64,000 nucleotides of DNA from Zygnema cylindricum (GCA_037447655.1 JBBHKE010003482.1:49870-113869); one strand, 5' to 3'; counted from the stretch's first letter, positions 1 to 11,160 are shown. Program-made: numbers and translations. The notes: generated by a model from the sequence alone, not told the origin.

Positions 1-400
1 ATGAAGGGAAAGGCTAAAGCAGAGTCAAAAGTAGTGTTATGAGGAGAAATGCTAAAAGTTGAGTCAAAATCAGTTTTTTTTGAAACCAGAAATAATTTTC
101 TAGCCACTGGTAATTTTTTAAGCGGGATAACTGCGAGGGTTACTACCACATTATCTGTCAATTATTTGTCTCTAGTGATTTTTTTAGTGAATAAGGGCCA
201 GTGTTAAGATAAGTTTGTTTTTAACAAAACATGAATTTTGATGAGTAAGGATAAACAGAAAATTGGTACATTTTGACTAACCTCATTGGCCGAAAGGACC
301 CGGAATACTGGCAGGGGGAAACGACCAATGGCTGTGTGACAGGTGGCGTCGCCGTTGCTGAAACAATATTTTTTTTAGGGTTAAGTCAGTTTTTCATGAG
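1..400. other. Unassigned intergenic DNA
   Basis: AT-rich DNA. I see no coding frame with family similarity and no clear repeat structure. Confidence 0.4.
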
Positions 401-560
401 ATGAGAAGAGAGGAGGAGGAGGAGGACGAGGAGGAGGAGGAGAGAGGAGGAAGAGGAGGAGGAGGAGAAGGAGAAGGAGGAGGAGGGAAGAGGAGGAGGA
501 AGAGGAGGAGGAAGAAGAGGAGGAGTAGGAGGAGGAGGAGGAGGAAGAAAAGGAGGAGAG
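401..560. repeat. GGA/GAA-rich polypurine tract
   Basis: About 160 bases made almost only of GGA, GAA and GAGGA units on the + strand. The short frames across it translate to Glu/Gly/Arg runs and are composition artefacts, not genes. Confidence 0.85.
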
Positions 561-1094
561 GATTTGACTTACAACTTTTAGGTCATTTCAAGATTAAGCT
601 AGTTTCCAAGAGATGAAAGGTTTTGAATTTCATTAAGATTATTGAAACGTACGATTTGATTAGGGTTTCGCACTTTTTCACATTTTTCCAAACAGTGAGT
701 TTTATTTAAAAAGTGACAAAAAAACCACTGCAAAAAAAGACAAATGAAATCACCTTTTGTCAAAAACCGACAACGGTCCGTACATTTCCGTGAAACGGGG
801 AGTGCCGATTTCCTGAAGTTATTGAAAGGAATCGTACGAATAGAAAGAAGAATGTTCGTCGAATATTCGTTAACAAGGAGTCCCTGACTAAGGGAAGCCA
901 TGGCGGGAGTTATTGTTTTCAAGCAGAAAAGAAAGCATGCAAATAGGGAGACAAGTCAATCACTTCATCCACCTCTTTATGCTGAAAGCCGTATTTAAAT
1001 TACAATTTAACGTGCGGTTATACACGGAAATCGTATTATAATCAGCTTTTGGACGCGCGCTTTTACAGTTTCTACGATATAGTTCTACGATATA
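561..1094. other. Unassigned intergenic DNA
   Basis: AT-rich. Short frames exist on both strands, but none resembles a known family and none has flanking splice signals. Confidence 0.4.
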
Positions 1095-1735
1095 TGCGTG
1101 GTTCACACTTGAAAAATGGGGAAAAACGGTAATGGTATGAAAACGGTACTTTTTTTTGCCCGCCGTGAACTGTCACGTGACGCTAGCCTACGTCAACTAC
1201 TGTAGCGTGTCGTGATTTGAGCCACTTGTCCGTACGAAAAGTAAACGCTTTGCGTACATGATATGTACGAAGCCTTCCAAACCAAAATGTACTGCCACGC
1301 ATGCGTCGTTTGTACAGACCGAAAACAACCGCGAAGGAACTTAGAACACTCTTTTTTTTCGTTTTTTCCATCGGTGTTTTTTTTTTTTTTACATTACGTG
1401 TTCTCTTATCTGATTGGTCCTCTAGCTTTTCATAAGTTTGCGACGGAATGAATTCTTGTACGGTTCACGTCCGTGTGCTTCGTTTTCGTAATTCTTCAAA
1501 AACGAAAAAGTGCATTCCGAACATGATGTCCGATGGCGGGCGGCAGTTGCCGTTTCCAGCTGTCGAGTTTTGACGCATAGAACTGCGTCTTTTGTCCGCC
1601 GCTACGCTCCAAAACGGTCAAACCAACTGCCCCAACCGTCACCGCCGCGTTTTTTGTCATTTTTTTTGAAATTTGGCGTACGGATCTCAAAATTTATGAC
1701 ATCCGATTCCCCATTTTTCAAGTGTGAACCACGCA
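1095..1735. mobile_element. Inverted-repeat element, 641 bp, non-autonomous
   Basis: The left end TGCGTGGTTCACACTTGAAA recurs inverted at the right end, and the match runs about 28 bp (1095-1122 against 1708-1735) before diverging. No transposase-like frame lies inside. The bases directly outside the termini are not an obvious target-site duplication, so the superfamily is open. It reads as a MITE or small DNA transposon that carries no protein. Confidence 0.6.
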
Positions 1736-1737
1736 AG

Positions 1738-2062
1738 TGACTGTTGTGGTTGCGCACAATCAATTACGTCATTTTGTCAAAATTTGTACGTTTGAAGTAC
1801 ATATTGGTACAAAGTCCGCTGAGTGCCAAATTTTGGTCAATCGGTTGGACAACTTTGACTTTCAAAATACTGTTTCAACCGCTTAAAAGTTGTCGCTCTT
1901 GCGGACGTCGACCGTCATAATAAAATTAGCAGTTCACACGGCCGGCGAACGTTTACGGTAACAAAACTGCGGCGACCACATGTGAATATATGTGTTGCAG
2001 ACAGTCACTTTTTGTCGTTACGTGAACTCCCACGGTGAGAGCACTTATAAGAGTCATTACGC
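1738..2062 (+). repeat. Solo copy of the 34-37 kb inverted-repeat arm
   Basis: This ~320 bp block aligns along its length with 34193-34508 (+) and with the reverse complement of 37020-37325. Shared landmarks are a TTGCGCAC segment near the start, a CATAATAAAATTAGCA segment in the middle, and CACGGTGAGAGCA at the end. It abuts the right end of the 1095-1735 element. It is the third copy of one dispersed repeat family in the window. Confidence 0.8.
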
Positions 2063-2256
2063 TAAAAGCGATTCACGGTGTACGGTAGCAGCGTCACCGT
2101 GACGTGACAGTACATTTAGGGTTTGGCAATTTCGCATGTCTCGCCACCTGCGCACTGAAACCCCGTGATCGTACGGCACAGCAAACTGTACGGATGACAT
2201 GATGCGCCTGTCTTTGCTGCGCCACGTGGCGGGCTCAGCGACTCACGCACCTGCTC

Positions 2257-2494
2257 GCGTGAGGCTCTCTCTCTCTCCCTCTCCCCTCTCCCCTCTCCCC
2301 TCTCCCTCTCCCCCTCTCCCCTCTCCCTCTCCCACTCCCTCTCCCCTCTCCCTCTCCCCTCTCCTCCCTCTCCCCTCTCCCTCCCCTCTCCCCCCCTCTC
2401 CCCCTCTCCCCTCTCCCCTCTCCCCTCTCCCCCTCTCCCTCTCCCCTCTCCCTCTCCCCTCTCCCCTCTCCCCTCTCCCCTCTCCCCTCTCCCT
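2257..2494. repeat. CTCTCCC polypyrimidine microsatellite
   Basis: Near-pure runs of CTCTCCC and CCCCTCT on the + strand. Long Ser/Pro/Leu or Arg/Glu/Gly frames on either strand come from the repeat only. Confidence 0.9.
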
Positions 2495-2805
2495 CAGGTC
2501 AACGTTGAAAGCCAGCGGCGTTTGGTTGTACGGACGGACGTACGGAACGAGTGCAAGATGTACGGAAGGTAGCAGAGGCAGAGCATGTCCGACAAATGAG
2601 CTGACGACTGCCACGTGGGCCAATGGGGGGTGCAGGGAGGAGGATGCGGATGTCTGGACGCTGCCACGTGGCAGATAGCAAGGAGGAGGTTCGCGTATGA
2701 AGGTGGGCATGGGGACACGTGGCACGCCCCAACTGAGAGGGGAGAGGGAGGGGGGGGGGGGTAGAGGGATAAACAAGTAGTGCTGCTTTACACAAAAAGT
2801 CGGTC

Positions 2806-4200
2806 TTCTCCTTCTCTCCCCCCTCCCCCCCCCCTTTTCCCCTCTCCTTCTCTTTCCCTCTACCTATCTCACTCTTCCCAAACCCCACTCTTCCCCTCTC
2901 TCCCTTTCCCCCTCTCACCCTCTCTCCCACTCCCCCCCTCCCCCACTGCCCTCCTCCCCCTCTCTCCCTCTCTCCCTTTCCCTCTCCCTCTCCCTCTCCC
3001 TCCCCCTCCCTCTCCCTCCCTCTCCCTTCCCCTCCCCTGCTCTCCCACCACTTTTTCCCTCTCCCTCTCACTCCCCCTTCACTCCCCCCTCCCCCTCTCC
3101 CTCCCCCCTCTCCCTCTCCCTCTTTCTCTTCCCTTCCTCTCCCTTTTCCCTTCCTCTCCCCTCTCTCTCCCTCTTTCTCTCTCTCCGTTTCTCTCCTCTC
3201 CATTTCCCTCTCGGTCTCCCTCTCCCTCACCCCCCTCTCCCTCTCTCACCCCTTCTCTCCCACTCCCTCTCCCTCTCTCTCCCTCTCCTTTCCCTTCTCT
3301 CCCTCTTCCGCTTCCTTTCCCTCTCCCTCTCCCTTTCCCTCTCCCTTCCCCTCCCCTGGTGCCCCTCCCCCTTCTCCCGCTCCCCCCTCCTCCCTCTCAC
3401 TGTCTCTCCCCCTCCCTCTTCCTCTCCTCTCCCTCTTCCTCCCCTTCTCCCTCTCCTCTGTCTGCCTCTCCCTCTCCCTTTCCCTCCCCTCCCTCTCCCT
3501 CTCCTCCCCTCCCTCCCTCTCACACTCCCTCTCCCTGTCCCTCCTCTCCCTCTCTCCCCTCTCCCCTCCTGCCTCTCCTTCGCCATCCCCTTCTCCTCCT
3601 CTTCCTCTCCGTCTCCCTCTCTCCCTCCCTCTCCCTTTCCCTCTCCCTCTCCTTCCCTCTCCCTCTCCCTCTCCCTCTCCTTCTCTCTCCCCTCTCCCTC
3701 TCCTTCCCTCTCCCTCTCCCTCTCCCTCTCCTTCCCTCTCCCTCTCCCTCTCCTTCCCTCTCCCTCTCCCTGTCCCTTCTCTCCCTCTCTTCCCTTCTCC
3801 CCCCCTCTGCCTCTCCTTCGCCATCCCCTTCTCCTCCTCTTCCTCTCCGTCTCCCCTCTCTCCCTCCCTCTCCCTCCTTCCCTCTCCCTCTCCTTCCCTC
3901 TCCCTCTCCCTCTCCCTCTCCTTCTCTCTCCCTCTCCCTCTCCTTCCCTCTCCCTCTCCCTCTCCCTCTCCTTCCCTCTCCCTCTCCCTCTCCTTCCCCT
4001 CTCCCTCTCCCTGTCCCTTCTCTCCCCTCTCTTCCCTTCTCCCCCTCTGCCTCTCCTTCGCCATCCCCTTCTTCTCCTCTTCCTCTCCGTCTCCCTCTCT
4101 CCCTCCCTCTCCCTTTCCCTCTCCCTCTCCTTCCCTCTCCCTCTCCCTCTCCCTGTCCTTCTCCATCCCCTTCTCCCTCAGTCCCCCTCCATCTCCGCCT
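2806..4200. repeat. 1.4 kb polypyrimidine tract with higher-order repeats
   Basis: Nearly every base is C or T on the + strand. On top of the CTCCCT microsatellite there is a longer repeat of roughly 230-240 bp: a segment with TTCGCCATCCCCTTCTCC occurs near 3579, 3817 and 4057, each followed by similar CTTCCTCTCCGTCTCC sequence. The 477-residue and 341-residue frames on opposite strands are Ser/Pro/Leu and Glu/Arg/Gly low complexity and have no gene support. Confidence 0.9.
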
Positions 4201-4344
4201 CCCTTGTCGTTAAGTTCCATTGCGTTCTCTTCTGTCCTGAACTTTTCTCTCTCATTCTGTTGTGTTCTCATCCCTTCCCTTCCCTTCCCTTCCCTTCCCT
4301 TCCGTTCCGTTCCGTTTTGTCCCTCTCCTTTTTGTTCTGTCCAT

Positions 4345-5466
4345 AGAGGTTTCTTTCGTACCGATTTTGACTTTTTTACGAAAATGCGTTATTTTTTTAG
4401 TTTTTGAACTTTTCGTGAAATTTGTATACTTTCGTGTACGGATAAGATGTACAAAAATTTCAAAAAGAGGGTTGAAAGTACGCCGTGAATTGCTAGTAGT
4501 GTGAAGAAGTAATAAGTGTAAAGAAACAATTAGTGTTATTTAACTCTATTTTGGGTTCAACGGTCTAACGTCAACACTAATTAACGCTAATATTATACAC
4601 CTAACTGTTATTTGGATACACATTCCCATATTGTATCCGCGATAGTCTGCGTTTACCTGTTCGACGCTTAGAACATGTGAGAACAGGTTCGCGTGTTTTT
4701 CCCCTGTCTTTATGTCTGGGAACCAAATCTGAGAACAATTTTCCGTGCGACGCACTTAATTTTCACTGTCGACGCCTTTATCTGACACCTATTTTGACAC
4801 TTATTTTGTGCAGTTTTAGTACGGACTGGCACATTTTGTACGTTACACTATTTAAAAACATTCGAAATTAGAGTAATTAATGCAATTTAACGTAAGAAAA
4901 AAAAGAGTTAAATTTGATTAACTGCAATTTTTTTCCGTACATGAGCGCGACGAGCAATGAAAAAAATAGCGATTATTTTCCCTCGTGCTAAAAATTTCCA
5001 ACTCGTGTGGCGCTTGTGTGTACGTTTTTCATTCGTTGTTAGAGTGATACTTTAACTAATATCACCTCACGATTTTCGATAAAATAATTTGCTGAGCTGG
5101 ATTCAAGTGCCCATGGGTCGAAAATTTGAAACCCCCTAAATGAGATTTTCTCGTTGGGGACTGAATTTTGGAGGAAAACGACAAAAAAAACCCGGTACTT
5201 CAATACATGGGCACATACCCCAAATTGTAATATTATTTTTGATTAATTTTTTTCTATTTTTTTTTTTATTATGAAGTCAAATTCGGTCAACGCATTTTAT
5301 AAAATTCTGAATTTTGTTCCTTGCGCATGTTCATTATTTTTTGGGCGTTTCATGCGTGCGCTTAGTACGAATGAAACCTCTATAGTTCCGTCCCATTACT
5401 TTCCATTCCGTTCCGTTCTGTTCCGTTCTGATTCTTTCGTTTCTGTTTTGCTTTGCTCTGGTTCAG
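4345..5466. other. Intergenic or intronic DNA with transposon end fragments
   Basis: Mostly AT-rich. Near 4479 a TACGCCGTGAATTGCTAGTA stretch resembles the CACCGTGAATCGCTATTAG terminal motif seen elsewhere. Near 5165-5220 a stretch ending CATGGGCACATACCCC resembles the right end of the 49383-50161 element. No convincing coding exon was seen before 5467, although further upstream exons of the armadillo gene could lie here. Confidence 0.4.
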
Positions 5467-8400
5467 CGGCCTCGGAGGCGAGGGTTCCCCCGGGGGAGGA
5501 GGAGGAGATAGGGAGGACGAGCTGGGTGGTGAAAGCCGTGGTGGGCCTCACTCTCGCCTATGGGAGCTGGAATGCCGTCCCTCTTATGGGTTAGAAACGA
5601 TCTAAAACCTACACCCTGAACTTGATACCTTAAACCTTAAACCCTCAACCCTGAAAACTAAACCATAAATCTTAAACCCTGAACTTAAAACATTGAATCT
5701 GTTAATGTTGTTTAGAAGGAACCTTTGAAAGGATTCGTCGCGTGAGAGAATAGTAAAGGGAGAAATTGAAACAAACATTGAAAACATCATTTTAGAAATC
5801 AAAAAACATCGGATTAAAAAACAAATCTTTCAATTTAAAAAAAAAACACTGTATTCGAAGAAGCACCAATGGTTTAAAAACGTCGAATGAAAAGATTTTG
5901 TTTAAAAAGACATTGGATTATTATATTGCCCATTTTAAATTGTCTGGTTAAAATAAATTTAAGCGAAAAACGTCGGATTGAGAAACATTGGACAAAAAGA
6001 AAGACATTGAATTAAATAAAGTGGAATAGTGTAATTGGGAAATCAGAAATAAAATGAGTGTTTGGGGAATTTCCAAGAGACCTTTAAAAACCCTAAAAAC
6101 CTCTTTAATACCCTATAAACCCTCTAAAGCCTGAAAAACTCTAAAAACCTTACAACCACTGAAAGATCCTTAAAATCCGTAAAAAACCCTAATAACCCTA
6201 AATAACCCTAAACCCTAGAAAAAACCTAAATTCCTAACCCAGAAAACCCTAAGAAAACCTTGAAAACTCTTAGATACCCTAAAAACCTTATAAACCCTAA
6301 AAGCCCTAAAAACCCTAAAAACACAAAAAAAGGGGGTATTTGGGATTTTTCCAGGAGACAGTCTTGTGAACCAATCGGTGGCCCTTTGTCGAACGAAAGA
6401 CCCCATTTTCCAATGTAGTGGGGCCTCAAGAATCGACCTTATCGCCACAAATGGTAAAAAAAACCTTTTCTTTCATTAATTAAAAAAAACAAAGACATGG
6501 TTTAAAAATATATATTTTTTTCATTTTTTTTTCCCTCATAAACTCTCTTTTTTGTCCATTTTTTGATGTAGTGGGGTGTCAAGAATCGACCTTATCGCCA
6601 CAAATGGTAAAAAAAACAATGTTATTTTTACTAATTTTATTTTTATTAATTTAAAAGAAAAAATTATTTAAAAATTGTTATTTTTTTCATTTTTTTCCCT
6701 TGTAAATTCTCTTTATTGTCCATTTTGTCATGTAGTGGGGTGTCGAGAATCGAACTTATCGCCATAAATGGGAAAAAAATAATACTTTCGTTTATCAAAA
6801 AGTCGTTTTTTTTTTTTTTTTGAGTTTGAAAATCGTTATTTTTTTACTTTTTTTTCTTTTATTCCCTTTAAAAACTCTCCTTTTTGTCCATTTTCCGATG
6901 CCTTGAGGCCGCGAAAATCACGAAAACCTTATTTTTTGTTTTTCATTTTTTTAGAGTTTTGAGCGTGAGTACAACTTGTTTCTCTTTCCCTTTTTTTTTT
7001 TTTTTTTTTTCAACTTTTTGAATGGAGACGAAAAGTATCATGGAGATCGGAAGAATTTCCGTCTTGTTAAATTTACTTAAAAATCCAAACCACAATCTCC
7101 TCACTCCTCTCTCCTCTCCCTTTTCTTTTCCTTCAAAATCTCTCGTTTTAAAATAAAATTTTGAGAGTTCCGAGAGTTTCTAGTGACAACCTTTTTTTTG
7201 TTTCCCTTTTTCTTTTTTTCTTTTTAACTTTTAGAGTCGAGACGAAAAATTATCGTGGAGGCCGGAGGAGTTTCCGTTTTGTTAAATTTGATTAAAAACT
7301 CGAACCACGATGGGACTTTGCGAGAATCAGTGAAGGCTTTGGCAAATCTTTCTCAAAGTGGTAAGGAATTAATAAAAAACAATAAATAATAAAAAATAAT
7401 AAATGAAATTGGGTGTTTTTAAGGTTTTTTCTGTTTTTTTTTATGCTTTTGGCCAATCTTTCTCAAAGTGGTAAGTAAATAATAAAAAAAAAAAAATGTT
7501 CAACAATAAACAATAAAACAACAAACAGTATCAAATTCGGGTTTTTTTTAGCTTTCTTATGGTTTTTTGTTTAAGCTTGTTTTTTTTTACGCTGCTTTTG
7601 AACGAATTTTGTAAGATTTGTTTTCAAGGTCTGGTATTTTTTTATTTTTTTTTATGGTTTTTTTATGCTTTTTTAATAACTTTTTTAATTATCTTTTAAT
7701 CTTTTTTGAGCTGTTTTTTTTTTTAGTATGCTTCCAATCTTTCTTGAAGTGGCAAGTTAAGGACTTTAGGTTATTTATTTATTTATTTTTTTCTTATTTT
7801 TTCTTTTTTTTTATTATTATTATTATTTTTTTTTTAATTCTTTTTTTCAGCAATCTGTCTCGATTTGTAAATAAAATTGAGTTTAAAGACCCGAGATTCT
7901 TAACAAATGTGAATGGACAATTAGGGTTTATTTGTTTTTATTGACAATTCTATTTTAGATTTTTTTTCGGGTTTTGGGGTTTTGGGGTTTTGGGGTTTTT
8001 TGTCCTTTCTGATTTCATGGCATATTTGAATACAGACGTAGAGAGGTTGTGAGAGGAATTGAGAGAAAGAGAGAGAAAGAGGGAAAGAAAGTGAAAGGAA
8101 ACAAGGGAGGGAGGGGGGGGGAGGGGAGGGGGGGAGGGGGGGAGGGAGGGGGGGAGGGAGGGGGGGGAGGGGGGGGGGAGGGGGGGGGGAGAGGGGGGGA
8201 GGGAGGGAGGGAGGGAGGGAGGGAGGGAGGGAGGGGAGGGAGGGAGGGAGGGAGGGAGGGAGGGAGGGAGGGAGGGAGGGAGGGAGGGAGGGAGGGAGGG
8301 AGGGAGGGAGGGGAGGGAGGGAGGGAGGGAGGGAGGGAGGGAGGGAGGGAGGGAGGGAGGGAGGGAGGGAGGGAGGGAGGGAGGGAGGGAGGGAGGGGAG

Positions 8401-9580
8401 GGAGGGAGGGAGGGAGGGAGGGAGGGAGGGAGGGAGGGAGGGGAGGGAGGGGAGGGAGGGAGGGAGGGAGGGGAGGGAGGGAGGGAGGGAGGGAGGGAGG
8501 GAGGGAGGGAGGGAGGGAGGGAGGGAGGGAGGGAGGGAGGGAGGGAGGGAGGGAGGGAGGGAGGGAGGGAGGGAGGGAGGGAGGGAGGGAGGGAGGGAGG
8601 GGAGGGAGGGAGGGAGGGAGGGAGGGAGGGAGGGAGGGAGGGAGGGAGGGAGGGAGGGAGGGAGGGAGGGAGGGAGGGAGGGAGGGAGGGAGGGAGGGAG
8701 GGAGGGAGGGAGGGAGGGAGGGAGGGAGGGAGGGAGGGAGGGAGGGAGGGAGGGAGGGAGGGAGGGAGGGAGGGAGGGAGGGAGGGAGGGAGGGAGGGAG
8801 GGAGGGAGGGAGGGAGGGAGGGAGGGAGGGAGGGGAGGGAGGGAGGGAGGGAGGGGAGGGAGGGAGGGAGGGAGGGAGGGAGGGAGGGAGGGAGGGAGGG
8901 AGGGAGGGAGGGAGGGAGGGAGGGAGGGAGGGAGGGAGGGAGGGAGGGAGGGAGGGAGGGAGGGAGGGAGGGAGGGAGGGAGGGAGGGAGGGAGGGAGGG
9001 AGGGAGGGAGGGAGGGAGGGAGGGAGGGAGGGAGGGAGGGAGGGAGGGAGGGAGGGAGGGAGGGAGGGAGGGAGGGAGGGAGGGAGGGAGGGAGGGAGGG
9101 AGGGAGGGAGGGAGGGAGGGAGGGAGGGAGGGAGGGAGGGAGGGAGGGAGGGAGGGAGGGAGGGAGGGAGGGAGGGAGGGAGGGAGGGAGGGAGGGAGGG
9201 AGGGAGGGAGGGAGGGAGGGAGGGAGGGAGGGAGGGAGGGAGGGAGGGAGGGAGGGAAAATGAAAGGGAAAAGAGAGCATCAGTTATTGTCGCTTAGGTT
9301 TATTTATTCGTTCCAGTTCTTGTAAAAATGTACGTTCCTAAGGATAATGTAAACTTTTGTTTCTTTTTTTGTCCTTTTTTTTTGTCCTTTTCTTTTTTTC
9401 TTTTTGTTTATTTATACAGAAGTGGGACTGAAGGAGATGGAGAAAAACGGAGCTCAAAATATTTTGGAGAAACTCTCTCTCTCTTCAAATGACTCGGTTA
9501 CAAAAGAATATGCCTTAACCACTTTAGAAAAAGTACAAAAATATTCAAAAAGTACGATTGCAGATGCATCGACAAGTTGA
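5467..9580 (+). CDS. Armadillo-repeat protein gene, 3' part (C-terminus)
   Basis: I place exons at 5467-5589 (tentative), 6355-6453, 7235-7360 and 9420-9580, the last ending in TGA. All internal junctions are GT-AG and all are phase 1. Joined, the last three exons read through RIDLIATNESRRKIIVEAGG, then SVLLNLIKN, then LRESVKALANLSQS, then a closing helical repeat ending in YSKSTIADASTS. The R-K-I-V-x-A-G-G-V-x-x-L-L-x-L pattern is the armadillo/beta-catenin helical repeat, a protein-binding solenoid. The 7235-7360 exon is 126 bases, exactly one 42-residue repeat, and the first exon is 123 bases. The specific orthologue and its partner are unknown, and the N-terminus was not found. The introns carry duplicated splice junctions and, in the last one, a 1.15 kb GGGA array. 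Confidence is high for the last two exons and about 0.5 for the first. Confidence 0.72.
5590..6340. repeat. Degenerate CCCTAAA-like interspersed repeats (intronic)
   Basis: Many imperfect AACCCTAAA and AAACCCTAA units, separated by A-rich spacers, lie between two exons of the armadillo gene. They resemble plant-type telomere repeats (CCCTAAA) but are too irregular and too internal to be a telomere. Confidence 0.7.
6408..6905 (+). repeat. Tandem copies of an exon 3' edge plus donor site
   Basis: The last ~40 bases of exon 6355-6453, including GACCTTATCGCCACAAATG and its GTAAAA donor, recur at 6562-6612 with GT kept and at 6726-6775 with GT changed to GG. A remnant starts near 6893. The period is about 153-164 bases. 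Each copy also repeats the following T-rich intron segment and a TTTGTCCATTTT stretch. Only the first copy has the full exon upstream. Confidence 0.85.
6985..7110 (+). pseudogene. Decayed upstream copy of the armadillo exon
   Basis: 7022-7100 aligns with the first ~80 bases of exon 7235-7360 (a GTCTTGTTAAATTTACTTAA version of the real exon), and the preceding T-rich acceptor tract is duplicated too. The AG acceptor is replaced by TG, and the copy diverges after the middle of the exon. The reading frame is similar but it is unlikely to be spliced. Confidence 0.8.
7441..7760 (+). repeat. Two decoy copies of the armadillo exon donor
   Basis: The exon end GGCAAATCTTTCTCAAAGTG with donor GTAAGG (7341-7366) is repeated as GGCCAATCTTTCTCAAAGTG with GTAAGT at 7451-7476. 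A third copy at 7731-7757 ends GAAGTG with GCAAGT, a GC-type donor. All three keep plausible donor sequence. Confidence 0.85.
8104..9257. repeat. 1.15 kb GGGA/TCCC microsatellite inside an intron
   Basis: Almost pure GGGA tetranucleotides on the + strand, with occasional GGGGA slips and a G-richer irregular start (8104-8200). It occupies more than half of the last intron (7361-9419) of the armadillo gene. The 404- and 421-residue frames on the two strands are repeat translations only. The G-runs could form G-quadruplexes in the transcript, and the coding strand is the G-rich one. Confidence 0.95.
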
Positions 9581-9588
9581 TGTAATAA

Positions 9589-9835
9589 AAAAGTACAATC
9601 TTGTGACGTTATGAAGTATATTGCAATGTAATAAAGAACAGTTTTGTGATGAAATAAAGTACAGCTTTTGCTAAAAGAAAGTACATTTTTGTGATGTAAA
9701 AATGTTCAATTATATGATGTAACAAAGTACATTTATGATGTGATAAGGTACAATTGTGCCATGTGATGAAGTACAGTTTTGTGGTGTGACAAAGTACAAT
9801 TTGCAATACAATAAAGCACAATATCGAGACGTACT
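9589..9835. repeat. ~28 bp minisatellite after the armadillo stop codon
   Basis: About nine diverged copies of a unit like AATAAAGTACAnTTTTGTGATGT. It begins directly after the stop codon and so may form the 3' untranslated region. Several copies contain AATAAAG, a polyadenylation-like hexamer. Confidence 0.7.
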
Positions 9836-10117
9836 TTGTTCACATGATTCACAATTTCTGTGTATTCATTCACCATTGGTTCATTTTTTTCTTTTTTATA
9901 TTCCATTGTGATATAATTTACTGCAATAATTTTTTTGCCCATCTTAATTGCTTTGAAACACAAAAGTAACATATGTAAAATATTGAAATATTTAAAACAG
10001 ATTTTGTTGTTCTTAAGGTCACCGGAGATTTTTTATGTTCATGTAATCGTTTTCTATGTAACTTTTGTAGACATCAATTTATTCGTCTTTTTGTGCTTGA
10101 ACAATGTTTTAAGTTTT

Positions 10118-10345
10118 CATTTAGAAATTCAAAAGTTGAGGAGTTCGACAAGTGTGCACAGAGAAAAAATGTTTCAAGTGGCGAAAAAAATATTAACACT
10201 AATAGCGATACACAGAATACTTTTCCGTTCGGAACCAGGAATAAAAACGCATAAAACGACAAAAAAAAGGCAGAAAATGGTTCACAGAGAAAAAAATTGT
10301 TGTAACAAAAAAAAATATTAACCCTAATAACAATACACAATGTAG
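10118..10345 (+). mobile_element. Fragments of the TA-flanked MITE family A (two right halves)
   Basis: 10140-10215 and 10270-10345 each carry the right-hand segment of family A: a CACAGAGAAAAAA stretch, a GTGGCGAAAAAA-like stretch, then TTAACACTAATAGCGATACACA or a variant. The left halves are missing or unrecognisable. Confidence 0.6.
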
Positions 10346-10583
10346 CAATCAAGTCTAGGGCGCCACAAAATACCGGTTATAATTTTGTACACTCTAAATT
10401 TTTCACCTAAAGTTTTTAGTGAGTGCATAAAAACAGATTTCCTTACAATCTTTAATTGGCTTTTTTTTTTTTCTTTCGTCTTTTATTAATCAGATTTCAT
10501 GAAGATGAGTTGCAATTGTCACACAATCTAGTCAAAATTTCCAAAAAATATTCATACCTGTATATATACTCATCATTGAATAT

Positions 10584-10904
10584 ACTCTTATAGGGCAATT
10601 ACACATTATGCAACTACTGGCATTAGTACCAATAATCGCAGGAATAGTACAGAAAACAGTAGGAATAGTACAGAAACTATAGGAATAGTACAGAAAACTA
10701 TAGGAATAGTACAGAAAACTGTAGGAATAGTACAGAAAACTGTAGGAATGGTACAGAAAACTGTAGGAATGGTACAGAAAACTGGAGGAATTGTACCGAA
10801 AACTGCAGGAATCGTACATTTTTACTCGAGCTTTTGTGTACAATTCCTGCAATTTTGGCCAGTAACGGCAGTAATCAGGTATATTGTAATTACCCTATAA
10901 GGGT
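10584..10904. mobile_element. Small inverted-repeat element carrying a minisatellite
   Basis: The ends are CTTATAGGGCAATTACA on the left and TGTAATTACCCTATAAGG on the right, an inverted match of about 17-19 bp. The centre (10635-10820) is a ~22 bp minisatellite, AGGAATAGTACAGAAAACTG, in roughly eight copies. The minus-strand frame with repeated Tyr/Ser is simply the minisatellite translated. Confidence 0.65.
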
Positions 10905-11160
10905 AAAAGATCACCAGACCCGGCAGTAATTAGCGATTACTTATTAGTCATCAGACAGGATAATCCAGAGTTATCCACAGAAATTGGTTAGCGGTTATTT
11001 TTAGTCGCATATTGTGTTGTTACCCTATTAAGGTTAAAGGATAATAACTACAAAAAAACAATAGCTTCCTTCACTTGGACGAAACAATGAAACAACAGAA
11101 CAACGGACAACAGGAGCACATGAATTTGATGATTTTATCACAAGATTGGTTACCACAAAC

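Noticed and set aside
2243-4271. Long Ser/Pro/Leu and Glu/Arg/Gly frames (up to 477 residues)
   Set aside because: Products of the polypyrimidine tract; open on both strands only because C/T-only codons include no stop.
8015-9280. Opposite-strand 421- and 404-residue open frames of Ser-Leu-Pro-Pro or Arg-Glu-Gly-Gly repeats
   Set aside because: They are translations of a GGGA tetranucleotide array lying inside an intron; no start context, domain or composition of a real protein.
10635-10820. CRISPR-like array
   Set aside because: Units of ~22 bp are contiguous with no unique spacers, and the context is eukaryotic; it is a minisatellite.
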